From NCBI RefSeq assembly GCF_008831285.2, contig NC_045146.1, positions 7,328,972 through 7,392,971 of the forward strand: 64,000 nucleotides of DNA, given 5' to 3'. Shown in pieces: positions 33,331 to 44,528 of this stretch. How positions within the stretch are numbered: position 1 is the first letter of the stretch; each line of letters starts with the position of its first letter. The notes under the pieces were generated by a model. It was given only the letters and a program-made list of their open reading frames with translations, was not told the DNA's origin and did no database searches. This DNA is from Nymphaea colorata. Taxonomy: Eukaryota; Streptophyta; Magnoliopsida; Nymphaeales; Nymphaeaceae. The position numbers and the translations under genes were made by a program.

Positions 33331-36300
33331 CATAAAACTTATCGTACATTCCGACTGGGAGTCTCCAAAGATACGTTTTGCTTATAAAACAAAGTTTATA
33401 AAATGCTACTCGAATTTGAAATTGATCATATTATTTTGTTGTTGAATATTTTGATATGTTTTTAAAAAATGTCAATAAGAAACAGTGGAACAGCGTACGG
33501 CCGCGAGTGGACATACCCGACCACTATGGAAGGGAGGAAGGAAGGATATGACTGAGTGTCAGCGCTCAAGCTGTGTCGGGCAACGCCCCACCAAGACCAA
33601 GTGGCGTACTAATTTGAAAAACCGAAGGAGGTTAACTGGACATCCATTTATTTCACTCCCCCTCTTCCGTTTCGGGCCCCAGAGGGGCGCTAAAATCAAT
33701 GACGAGTCTGCGGTGAAGTGAAGAGGACAATCTCCTCTCCCTTCGCTTACGAATCCCCAGGTGCTCAGCCGCGCGCTTCGCGAGGCTCCTCTATTCATCG
33801 CCTTCTTCCGCTGAATGCATTGCGAGTAAATGTGGTGGCTAACCTGGCAGACTTAATGCTGCATGCAGTCCTCTTTACTCGTGGTAGCTACTGTCGTACG
33901 TAGCAACAGTGCTTGCTTGAGTAGTAGTAGTAGTGCACAACACGAAGGCTGATCACGCTAGGTTACTGTTACTGATGAATGTAGCTTTTGGATATGGAAG
34001 CATCCGAAGGAAAGAGGCACGCCACCCTTAAGAAAGAAAAATAAATAAATAACGACGCAGTTATTACCTCTAACAAATTCGAAAAGGAAGACCAAAAAGA
34101 TGGTTATGGCTTATACAAGAGGGAAGATCATTTTAGTTGGGTTATCCCCTGAAATAATTGGGGATATGACGACTGAACTTTTTTTTTTTTTATTGTTTCA
34201 AGGGGAAGTAAAGTCATTAAATCCTTCGTGGACTTGGTATAATTTACAAGATGGGTTGGTAGGTGATTAGTTTTTGTTTTGAGTTTTAGTAATCTCAACA
34301 CTTTGTGCTGCACAAAAGAAAGCACCAATATGTAAGTGGAACATACTGAAAAGGTAACATCATAAGAGACATCAAAAGTAAACCTTGTTATTGTTATAAG
34401 AATAAAAAAAAAGAGGTGTGATTTCAACTCTCAACTAGTGTTCTACTTACTTGAAAAGTCATTTATGTGTCTCACATTATACATAGTATAGTATAACAAT
34501 CATACCTACAAATTTTTTTTTTAAGAAACATTCATGAACCTTTTAAAAGTCTAGGGAGAAAATTTTGAGGAAAGAAAAATCGGCTTGGAAGGACGGGCTG
34601 CTTTTATCGAATCCAATGCCCCCTTAGTCTTCAGGGAAAAAAAAAAAAAAAGGTGGAGACAATATCTAGGTTGATCGAGACAGTGAAAATGGATCTTCAA
34701 GTCATATCTGAAGGGGGCCCCTGCCGGCCGGCTGGTCCCTCTCAGCTCTTCCTCCTTGTCTGCGTCAGACATCCACGTAGAGTTTTGCACTAACATGTCT
34801 TAGCTGGATCTGGATGGTAAGGAAAACATGTCTAATTGATCAGCGGGAAAAGCATGCTTGAATTGTGCGTTGGAATGTTTAAAGAAACGTTGCCATCCAT
34901 ACATCTAGAAAGCTATCAAGACAACTCGATTTTAAACAAAGTAAAAAAAAATGGTAAGACCACAAAATTCTTTTCTTCCTCTTCTCCTTTCCGTCCCTTA
35001 ATTTCCCCTTCGTTGTTGGTCGACAGAGCTCAAGATTAGCCACGCAGCCGCGTGGTGAGATTAAGATTAGCTCCACACCAAGTCTCCGTTCTGCCACTCT
35101 TCAGTATATAGTATCAGAAGAGAGTTCTCTGACTTTCTAGTGGTAGACCCATTAGGTGGTCTGCATTAATAAAGTTTCCCTAGGACGTTCTTCGTTATTT
35201 AGACAACTTTAAATGGCTTGGAATCGTGGGTATCTAATTGACTGATTTATAGATTTAATTTATTTAGCAACGGTAAGAATCCACCACTAAAAAAATAGGC
35301 CCAAAAGCCTTTTCCTCTCCTCTGTCCCTCCTCACTCCATTCATCCTGTCTTTCGTGAAAGCTTAGGACTGCTTCCAACTCAACAGAGCACCTTCACACA
35401 CGACCAGCTCTTCTACATACTTTAAAATTTAAATAATTTCTACGTCCCTTCTAAAATTTAAAATCAAACAAGATCCAGGATATATATATATATATAGCAA
35501 AATTGATGACTAGTTTAGCAAAATTGAGTTTTAGATATTTTCAACCACCTGCATGGTCACATCCTCCAACTCCAATATCAAGCTTGCTCAGAGTATTAAC
35601 CATAAAATTGGAATATCGAACCCTTACATGTAGCTTTAACATTCACTGCGCAGCTCTCATTACTTACGATCTCGTAATATTTGAGTAAGGTTGGAGTTCC
35701 GCTTTGGCTTCACGGCCTGACAGTACAAAACGTGGAAGCTTCAAGCCGAGGTGCTTGAATTAATGAAGCCGGTGGCTGAGGTGACGCCGAACAACGATTG
35801 CAGCTTTAGCGTAAGCAGTGGGGTGAAACTTGCAGCATTAATTCTTGGGAATCAGCCAAGTCTTTCAGTCAAATAGTCGGCTTGGCCGTACGGTCAACGT
35901 TGAGTTGGTCATGGCGAACTTACCTGCGCGTACCATTTGGCAACATTAGCAGTTGCCCCTTTTGTTTCTTTTATTTATTTATTCATTTAAACACCCAAAT
36001 TTAACGAACAAGTGCCCCTTTGGTCTGACTAGGACCGACCGAACCCACTAATTTGCCATCGTTAAACCCAAACCTGCCATCACTAACTCAACGAGAGGAA
36101 TTTCCTTGAAGGAATATCAATAATATCGTTTTGCGTTTCAATTTTAGGAAGTTAATGGAAGACTTTATCCATGTTATCCTTGTAAAAAGAATGGGTCAGT
36201 TAGACTCTTATATCATGTCTACAATTTAAAGAAGTCTACTTATTAAATAGGGGTAAAACCAGCAAATTTTTTCGAGGAAAATTAAATTAAAGTTTTAAAA

Positions 36301-37859
36301 TTTTGATTAGACCAAAATATCATTTTTCAAAATTTTTATATTGAACAAACAAAATTTTCTAAAAATTTACATGTAAATTTTTTTTAAAAAAAGAATTGAA
36401 GTAGGGTCAAGGCACATGCAGGCCCCACCCCTCTTCCCCCCTTAATGAAAGACCCTCGCCCCGCTTCCTATGCCTTTTTTGGTCGGGACCCGAGGGCCTT
36501 TTTTCTTTTTGATCCTGAGGTTCTTTAAAGAATCAAGCCCCTCTGCCCTTTATTTTGACATGAAAGAAGCTGCTAAGCCTTTGTGACCAACAACTCCTTA
36601 GTAAAATGGATTTACTTGTCATTGGCTGATTTGAAAATGTTACTATGTTTTTCATCTAAGTCCGGAATCAGCTTTCAACCAATGAGGGGATTTGACCTCT
36701 TGCAGATATCATCTCCTCTCCTTTAAAAAAATGTCACTAGATTCTTATAATTAGACCAACCACATGTACATTTTAGCTAGATGAATATGGGGCTTCCAGT
36801 TTGTGGTCTCCAAAATTTTACCAGAGTTTAAACTACTTGACTGCCCCATCCAATAATGATCAGCTCGAGACGATCGAGATCAAGTGCTATCAGGTCCGCT
36901 CTATCTCTCATCTTCGTATTTGTATTCGTCTACTGACACATTTTGAATGAAAATGGGATGGTCCAAAATGTACATGAATATTTTGTTTTTCAATTTTTAT
37001 TTTGTTTTATTCTATTTGGTAATATTGAAATGCTACCCGAATTATAGAGAGAAAGAATATATTTAATTTTTAAATGAAAATAGAAAAACAAAAAAATTGG
37101 GATACGCACCTGAAAAATCTCGACAGGGCCGGACTAAGTTTGGGCACTTCTGCAATTGAACCCAACATTTGTGGAGCTTTGGTTTCCAACTTAATACCAA
37201 ATTAGAGTTCACGTCTTATATATACAAGACAACCCAACGAGTATTAATAGTCGGTGGACACTACGGTTATCCTTCACCCTTTCTTTTGACAGTCATTGCA
37301 CTTTAGTTTTTTGTGATTAATATTACAACAGAGCATAGATGTTCCCTTCATGTAAATATACAAAATTAATAAAAAACTAAAAAATGGAAAGAGCAAGCGG
37401 TATTGCCGTATTGGTGGAGATAACAAGATTTAAAGCAGGATGCAATCATTAAGACGAAAACCACTTGTCTTGCCCTCCCTCCAGGCTGCTTAGGAATCCA
37501 GTTTGCAGTCCAAACAAATCACACTTATGAAAACGATACATCATCTGTACATCCCATGGTTGACTAGTCATGCTACGTTCCTCAGTTGTGGGCTTATTTG
37601 AAAAAATAAAAAGAAAAACGAAAAATTTACTAAAACAAACTCAAGTTCATTGAAATAGCAGAAACGCATCAATTAACCTTCGATTTCTCTCATTTAACCC
37701 AAAAAGTTCAACAAGCCAAATACATGCAAATTTACTGTTGTATCACCAACACTTGACCGTAAGATATATAGGCAAGAAATATATATATATATATATTAGC
37801 AATTACATCAATGACAACGATAATCGAGATGCCTTTCTTCCCTCTTTTTCTTGCCCCGA
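33331..37859. other. Gene-poor intergenic DNA upstream of the MYB gene
   Basis: I find no protein-coding gene, RNA gene or element with visible ends. Several short low-complexity tracts and (TA)n runs occur (near 35480 and 37779). Frames at 33485-33903 sit in a somewhat more GC-rich patch but show no domain. Confidence 0.4.
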
Positions 37860-37867
37860 ATAAAGGA

Positions 37868-38350
37868 GAACACGAGTCGAGTAGAGCCTGAATTCAGTCA
37901 GCTCAAGCTCGGCTTGACTAACGAAACCTCAAGGGCAGTTATGTGTTCAGTTCGAGCTCGACTACATTAAGACTCCACAAACTCGTTTGAATAGAATTGA
38001 TATTGATCGTTACATGTTGAGCTCCAGCTCGACTCGATTAAGACTTGACAAACTCGTTTGAATAAAATTGATATTGATTGTTACGTTTTGAGCTCGATTA
38101 AGGCTCGACAAACTCATAAACTCGTTTGAATATATCGACTTGATTAAGGCTTGACAAACTTGATTAAGGTTCGAGCTCGACTCGACAATTATGTGTTGAG
38201 CTCGAACTCAACCTCAATTATTTGAATTAGTCAACTTATGAACTCCAACTTGACTCATTAAGCAAATGAATAGGTTGGAACTCATTCACTAGCTTATCTT
38301 TAACAAGTCGAACTCGAGTTCAAGTAGCTCACGGCGTTGTTCAACCCTAC
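37868..38350. repeat. CTCGAGC-rich dispersed repeat, second full-type copy
   Basis: It shares the 71-bp units (CTCGTTTGAATAGAATTGAT at about 37981 and a variant at about 38050), the CTCATAAACTCGTTTGAATA segment and the whole right half with the copy at 30640-31290. It ends AGTTCAAGTAGCTCACGGCG with CAACCCTA. It lies about 960 bp upstream of the MYB start codon, so it bounds the proximal promoter. Confidence 0.8.
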
Positions 38351-39312
38351 CAAAAACAAAAATAAAAGAATGTATGTGAAGAGAAATCAGCAAGTTGCAA
38401 TTTATGAGTGGGCACTTCTGGCTCATCGATCGATCGATCAATGATGCATGTAGGTCTCCAAGCATTCATTCATCGGTCGCGGTGGTGATCTCACAGGTCA
38501 AAAGTCGGGGGTTTCATTTTGTTCAACCGATCGAACTCTGCTACCAACTACTCGAACAGAACACCGGTGCAACAAATTGAGAAAAAAGGAACTAAAGCAT
38601 GCTTATTGTAAGAAACAAAATTACTAAAAAATTTCCTGAAATAGCTTCAAAAAAGAATGTGACGCACTGGTAAAACGCTGTTGATCATGAAGTGGTTGTG
38701 GTGCGTTAGGCTCGAATATTGATGGTGCAGGAATGAAGTGAGGGTAATTGTTGTTCCTTTTTAATTAAATGGCAGGAGATACTATATTACGGATGTCGTT
38801 TTTTTGGTTGTTTCTTTCAAAGTTCCAATCTTTTTCTTTCAAAAAGCAGAGAATTGCGGTCCGCAAGCGGACAAGCGAAGTTGTTTGAGAGAGAGAGAGA
38901 GAGAGGTTTGAGTTCAAGGGAGGGCCATGCCACACGAGCGTCTCTGCTCTCTGCGTGGAAAAAGAGAGCCAGTCTCTTTTGGGGCTTTATTTTTTGTGGG
39001 GTGGGGGAGGGAACCGGAGAGACCAGTCACATTGTTGGGGACGATGACGATCTGACTCAAAAAGCAAGGGAGGCGGGCCCTCCCCCTGTTCGCCAGAACA
39101 AGCCGAAGCCGTGTGGGTTTCTGCAACTCTTTATATGTCTTCCTTTTCCTTTCATCGTCTCCCCAAATACCCTAAAAAAGAATCCTGCTTTTCTTTTCCC
39201 CTTTCAACACAATACGTTTCCTTGTCCCTTCTCGCTTCTTCCCGGAAAGAACAGGACGACCAAGTGCCTCTTATTAGTTCTCGTCCCCGGCTTCAGCATT
39301 GGAGTTCCAAGT
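38351..39312 (+). promoter_or_regulatory. Promoter and 5' leader region of the MYB gene
   Basis: The region between the CTCGAGC repeat and the chosen MYB start includes a GATCGATCGATC run near 38428, a (GA)n tract at 38889-38907 and clustered G runs at 38981-39011. No certain TATA box or transcription start is visible. From 38854 the MYB reading frame is open without a stop for 153 codons before the chosen ATG, but the composition (GA repeat, pyrimidine runs, G runs) is that of a leader rather than of coding DNA. Confidence 0.5.
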
Positions 39313-40941
39313 ATGATGAATCATGAAGCGATACAGGCGAGCCATGGGAAAGAGGGTGAGGATTTCAGGCTTAGGGGTGGTCTGAGCTTTCTTCATCCTG
39401 ATGGGCTTTCGTACGTTTGCTCTTCTTTCTCCCCTCCTCCAGGTGTGACTAGACTTCGTCACTCTCTGTTTGATCATGGCCACCCTCCGTTCTCCTCTCT
39501 ATCCTTAAACCCAAGCCCCCTTCCTCATGATCTTCCTGCTGCTCCTCTTCACGCGTTCGCCACATCCGGTTCTTCTTCTGGAGAGAGCCATTGTCAGAGC
39601 GGGACAGCGTTTCAGCTGGTTTCCGACCCACTTCATAGGAGGGCCGCATGGAGTATGGAGTCTAGGGATGCTGGTGGCAGTGGCGCTACAAGTTTCAAGA
39701 GCGGCGCCGGCTACCAGGAGACTGCGGCTCCTTTCATGGCGGCCGCTGATGCTGTTGGCGGCGGAGGAGGTAACTGTGCTGAGGAGAACGAGAACAGTAT
39801 TGTCAATGGGGGAAGGTGCTCCAGTGACGAGGATCCGGCCGAGAATTGCATGGGGAGGGAGGTTGACGGTGGGCATTCTAAGCTCTGCGCTCGGGGCCAT
39901 TGGAGGCCCGCTGAAGATGCAAAACTCAAGGAGCTTGTTGCTCAGTACGGCCCTCAAAACTGGAACCTGATCGCGGAAAAACTCGTTGGGAGATCCGGTA
40001 ATTAATCTTTTTCTTTTACTTCGTGCCTTTTTGCTCCCTCCTTCCATTTATATTTCATACTAATCACGATCGATCGATCGCATCGTTACTTATCTTTTAA
40101 GTTTTAAGCTTTTCTGTTTCTGATGATAGGTAAGAGTTGCAGACTTAGATGGTTTAATCAGTTGGACCCAAGAATAAACAGAAATGCTTTTACTGAAGAA
40201 GAAGAAGAGAAGCTCCTTGCTGCCCACAGACTATACGGGAATAAATGGGCGATGATCGCCAGACTTTTCCCTGGCAGGACAGATAACGCTGTGAAGAACC
40301 ACTGGCATGTTATTATGGCAAGGAAGCACAGGGACCAATCCAGTAACTTGAGGAGAAGGAAATCTTCAAACAACCATCAGTACAGGAAGACGGATACGAA
40401 CAATGCTTGCAGCGAGTCGACCGTCACCAACACCAGAGAAGAGTCCCCATCTTCCTGCACGGGCCTCGCTCTCAATTCTTCAGCTACCAGATTCCTCCCC
40501 GCCTTCTACTCCACTTTGAGTTCCACTGCATGTTATGTTCAGAACCAGCTGAACCAAATACAGGATCAACATCTTGAATATGCCGCAGGTTTTACTTTCT
40601 TTGAATTTCCCCTGTCGTTCGTCGTCACTTCCTTTTCCTCGTTTCTATGTTGGCATAGTTTCTTTGTTCTCCTTTGTTCTTCTTCCTTTTTTCCTGTCGG
40701 CTTCCTTATTTTTCTTACATTTTCTGCTTCTGCAGGCCGTGATATTAGGGAGTTGGATGACTCTATTGCTACCGGCCATCGTCACGTACAGATGATGACG
40801 GTGGTGGTGGGTTCAAATTCAGAAATTTCACAGGCAGAGTCACTAGCTAAGAGGACTATTTGGCATTACGGGGAGGTGAATCATGGCAGCGAGAAGATGG
40901 ACTTGCCCTTCATCGATTTCCTTGGAGTAGGAGCGACATAG
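39313..40941 (+). CDS. R2R3-MYB transcription factor, subgroup 21 (MYB52/54/56/105/117 type)
   Basis: Three exons: 39313-39997, 40130-40588 and 40736-40941, joined by GT-AG introns of 132 and 147 bp. The protein is 449 residues. Residues 1-193 are Ser/Pro/Gly-rich with no fold I recognise. R2 spans about 194-242 with Trp at 197, 217 and 236 ([20 protein letters not shown]). R3 spans about 243-296 with Phe249, Trp268 and Trp287 ([36 protein letters not shown]). A basic RRRK follows, and the protein ends in [11 protein letters not shown], a C-terminal motif of this subgroup. Intron 1 falls after GRSG, the conserved R2R3 site. Family members are nuclear DNA-binding regulators of organ boundaries, meristems and cell-wall formation; the exact orthologue is undetermined. 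I start at the first of two adjacent ATGs; upstream open codons look like leader. The N-terminal extension is longer than in most relatives. It is the only convincing intact gene in the window. Confidence 0.92.
39998..40129 (+). other. MYB intron 1
   Basis: 132 bp. The donor GTAATT follows AGATCCG and the acceptor GATGATAG precedes GTAAGAGTTGC. The phase-1 split of the glycine codon restores [11 protein letters not shown] across the junction, exactly as in other R2R3-MYB genes. In-frame TAA within the intron would stop translation if it were retained. Confidence 0.93.
40589..40735 (+). other. MYB intron 2 (147 nt, stop-free)
   Basis: The donor GTTTTACT follows GCCGCAG and the acceptor CTTCTGCAG precedes GCCGTGATA. 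The intron is T/C-rich throughout, as plant introns are. Its length is 49 x 3, and the coding frame runs through it without a stop. Splicing is the expected default because the translated intron is a run of hydrophobic residues unlike the neighbouring hydrophilic protein. Confidence 0.8.
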
Positions 40942-41300
40942 CCATAGGGAGAGGGAAAGGGAAGAAAGTAGAGATGCATTCTGCCAATTTTGAGTGTTAT
41001 CACTGAAGTGGGAGAAGAAGGGTAGGAAATCAAACTACTTAAGGTGCAGAGAAAACGCAAGATCCTGAACGGCGGGGCTGGGTGTAAGGTTTTAGCTTTG
41101 TTAGCCTCTGGCCAAAAGAAAAAAAAAAAGATAAAGGAAGAGAAGCAAAAAAGAGAAAGAAAAGTCGCTTTCCGCGTTTCTGATTTTCTGTCGATCTGAA
41201 TCTCTTTCTTTTCCTTGCAAGCGATCTTTGTTTGCTTATTAATTTTCCTTCCTCCCAGGCAAACGATGGAGAACTAATTGGGACTAAGACAAAATGGCAA
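40942..41300 (+). other. 3' region of the MYB gene
   Basis: Purine-rich sequence follows the TAG, with an A-rich tract at 41117-41130. No perfect AATAAA is visible close to the stop, which is normal for plant genes, so the poly(A) site cannot be placed. Confidence 0.4.
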
Positions 41301-41432
41301 TTTGTGGTTCACGTATAAGAAGAAGTTCTTTTAGCCTCTACCCTTTCTTGGGGAAACAGTGGTAGGCCTATCATGAAAACCTTTTGGGGTGCACCGCCTG
41401 CAACCTCCCTTCCCTTCCCTTGAATATTTATT

Positions 41433-41452
41433 TTCGAGGGCCATCCCTCGAA
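41433..41452. other. Short perfect hairpin downstream of MYB
   Basis: TTCGAGGG and CCCTCGAA are 8-base arms around a CCAT loop, about 490 bp after the MYB stop. Its role is unknown. It may be part of the transcript's 3' end or an unrelated palindrome. Confidence 0.4.
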
Positions 41453-41763
41453 GAGACGTGTAGAAACATACAATTTAATTCGGTCAAATTTTCTGACGGA
41501 AAGGACGGATACGCAGCGCGAGAGAGGGAGCGAGAGAGAGAGAGTGGGAATTGATGATTCTATATTCTTTTGTTGTTTTGCCTGTTCACACGCTGTATCC
41601 ATGATGAAGTTGTTGAAACGAATCAACCGAAGCACGAAGAAAACCTCATGCTTTTGTTTGTTTGCATCTGCCTTTCTGTTCCCTTATAACGTCCACTTTT
41701 TGCGACTTCCGACCTCCCCAACCCGTCCTCAAACTCGCGTCGGGTTTCGTGCTCGACCCCTCC

Positions 41764-41790
41764 CCTCGCCTCGCCTCGCCTCGCCTCGCC
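41764..41790. repeat. (CCTCG)5 microsatellite
   Basis: Five perfect CCTCG units plus CC in a pyrimidine-rich patch. Frames reading across it on both strands are low-complexity. Confidence 0.9.
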
Positions 41791-42450
41791 AGTTTATTTC
41801 CCTGCCCTTCCATCCCCTTTAATTTTTTACTGCATGTATCAATACCCATTGAAGTAGTTATTGCGTGGTTGAGACTTCAAATGGAAGTCCCTAGTCCTTG
41901 TTTTTGATAGTTATCTGACCCGCAATCCCCACTTTCAACATTTTCTGATCGTTTCTTTCAAGTCTCCAGTTCTTTCAAATGTCATCAGCTCTTGTCAACC
42001 GGGACACATCTATGCAAGAATTAGTTGTCAAGGCGGGATTGAAGAAACTCCTTGATCGATGACATCAATCCATACAAGGTACATGACATTAGTGCCGTCC
42101 AAACCTCTGAGCTACTAAATGCTTTCGGTGGGAAAGACATCACACCATCAAAAAAGACACGAGAGGTGTGGATGGTGATAGCATGTAGGTGTGGATGGTC
42201 ACCTTCTATGGCACTTACTTGTGTTTGATTCCCCGAAAATTTCAGATCCCTACTATATCCGAAAACCACAGTTGTGGATTTCAGCATCAACCCCAAATGT
42301 AGATCTCAAATTCTTGCTATAATACAAAAAACATGTGTTTGAGATCTGACTGGGTCAGACCTCAAAACTGTGGATCTCCATGGATCTCAGATCCACGGTA
42401 ATCAAACACAACTTTAGGTAATGACACTGGATGGTTTTTAGTGGCACTTA

Positions 42451-42680
42451 GAGACCATTTGATTGGTGTTTGCCAAAAAAGAATGGACAGGACGTCTTTG
42501 TCCACCACCCTACTATTCTATCCATTGGGACAAGACATTTCTTGGTTCATTGTTTGATGAATTTAGGAACGGAATGTCGCATCCTTCCTATCCAACATTT
42601 GTTTTGTGAGGGACATGTTTGTATATTTTGATTAGCATTTGTTTCATGTCCTGTATGTTCTGTTTGTTCCATCTGGTGCT
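42451..42680. mobile_element. Terminal fragment of the PIF/Harbinger-like family
   Basis: Begins GAGACCATTTGATTGG right after TTA. It matches the reverse complement of the right end of the 3.0-kb element at 17113-20114 over about 220 bp, with GGACAGGACGTC, CCATTGGGACA, TTGTTTGATGAATTTA and ACATTTGTTT in the same order. No opposite end can be identified, so this is a truncated copy or an unresolved MITE. Confidence 0.6.
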
Positions 42681-42689
42681 TTGCAGTGG

Positions 42690-44523
42690 CATGCCGTTTA
42701 ATAAATTATGACTAACACACACACACATATAAAGAGGTAGTCACGTATACTTCAAATCTAAATTTCAAATAAATGGATCCTGTTCATACTCTTACAATGT
42801 TTGATATATTTTGCAATTTAAAATCTTCAATTGTAGTAGATAACTTCAAGCTTTATTTCCAAAAACTGCTTTGTTAGCCATTTCGAACAACAACGTTGGT
42901 ATCAACTGCAGACATTTATAATGTGCTGCTTGGCAGTCTGTGGTTGGCTATGCTTTATTTTACACAATGAAAAGCAAATTTGCAGCATATTAAAGAAAAA
43001 GAACAAAACAATGAGCAATTAAAGTAGAACACCTTAAATAAATATCTCATAGCACAAGCATAGTAGATAACTGTAGAAGTCTGGAAGCCAAGTAATAAGC
43101 ATTATAACCCAATGAAAACAAGCTCAGAATTCAGATTTCTATTCTAGAAAGAAATATTCTTAAATTTACATGGAGATGGCTCTTTACGTGAGCAAGTTCA
43201 AACCTAATTAACATCCATGAGCTTAGGAACAGATTTTGAAGTAGCCCCTTCAAGCAAAAAAGGAACATAACTTTTATACAGAATGACCAAACGAATTCAA
43301 AATCCAAGTTTTTATTATGAGAATTGTTCCTATCCTGCTCAACAAGATGATGTGCTTCCCCAACTCCTTACAAGCTGGTATTTTCGCTCTCTTCAAATGA
43401 CATGCATTTGATACGTTTATCAAGAGTTCTACTCCAAGGTATTTGATGATTAGAGTGCACAACATTTTCCTTTCATGTTCACAAGGTAAATGTACATTAA
43501 GAGACGTCACTCTTTCCTACAAGAAGAAGCTTATACCAAAACCCAAGGCCAGGCATGATTCTACCTTGTCTGCTTTGCATATTTGTATGAAAATGATAGT
43601 AAATGCAAAACACTATTGATATGGCCACCAAACTCACAAAAAATAATAAAGCATGAAAAAATTAAAATACAAATAATGTTGGCTTTTGCGAAAATCGGGC
43701 CCGTCCCTAATTAACAGAACCTACACAGAATCCTCTGTAAACAAAAATGCAATAGAACCTAAGGAGAATGACTATGATGACACTAAAAAAAAAACCCCTA
43801 GAGTAGAAAAGGTTACATAAACCACACAAATAGCAAAACTCGTGGTGCTTTTAGAGAAATCGGTGGACAAAGCATCCATTAAACTTGAAAGCAACCCTTG
43901 ATTCATCTCACCCACAACATAAACATGTTGAAGCGGCAGTCTTGCACTAACAATCAACTAACAATCATTCCTAAAAATAGATTAAAATCAATTAGAGAAA
44001 AAACAACTAACTCCAAACAGTTCAAAGGAACATGAAATAAAAGAGTGGAGAAGGGAACATATTTAACCCTACGTTAGCCACTACACCGTTGTACTCCTAT
44101 AACTGCTTCACTTCTTTCAGCCCCTAACTCTTCACTGGGGAGGATGGAGATTGGGAAAAGCATAACAAAGATGGTGAAGAGCAGCCAGACTTTGCTTAAC
44201 TATAGTAGGTAGCTGGACAGGGCTAGATATCTGGGTACTGAGAGAAGGGGAAAGAGTACAAATGGTGATTGATCGTTGGACTTTTTTGCCAGAGCATTAG
44301 TGAAGGGCAATGAGCAATGACTCACGGTGAGCGATGGGAGAGAGAGAGACGGGTATTGAGAGAGGGAGGAGAGCTCAAGCAAGCGTCCCGTGCTGGTTAG
44401 TTCAATGTTTACTCAAGGAATAGTGCGGGATAGCGAAGGAATATATACCCCCTGTCGCCGCGTCTACCCTGTCTGTACTGTTTTGCGGACATCATTTGAT
44501 GCACATTTTAATAAATGAAATGT
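42690..44523. other. Intergenic stretch without a supported gene
   Basis: AT-rich sequence with short frames only. A (CA)n-like run sits near 42716-42728, and a GA-rich patch with short minus-strand frames sits at 44200-44382. I recognise no gene or element ends. Confidence 0.4.
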
Positions 44524-44528
44524 GCATG

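Noticed and set aside
39527-39970. 147-codon + strand frame overlapping MYB exon 1
   Set aside because: It is out of frame with the MYB domain, which is unmistakable. It is open by composition only.
39505-40047. 180-codon minus-strand frame opposite MYB exon 1
   Set aside because: It is a shadow of the GC-rich MYB exon and has no recognisable domain.
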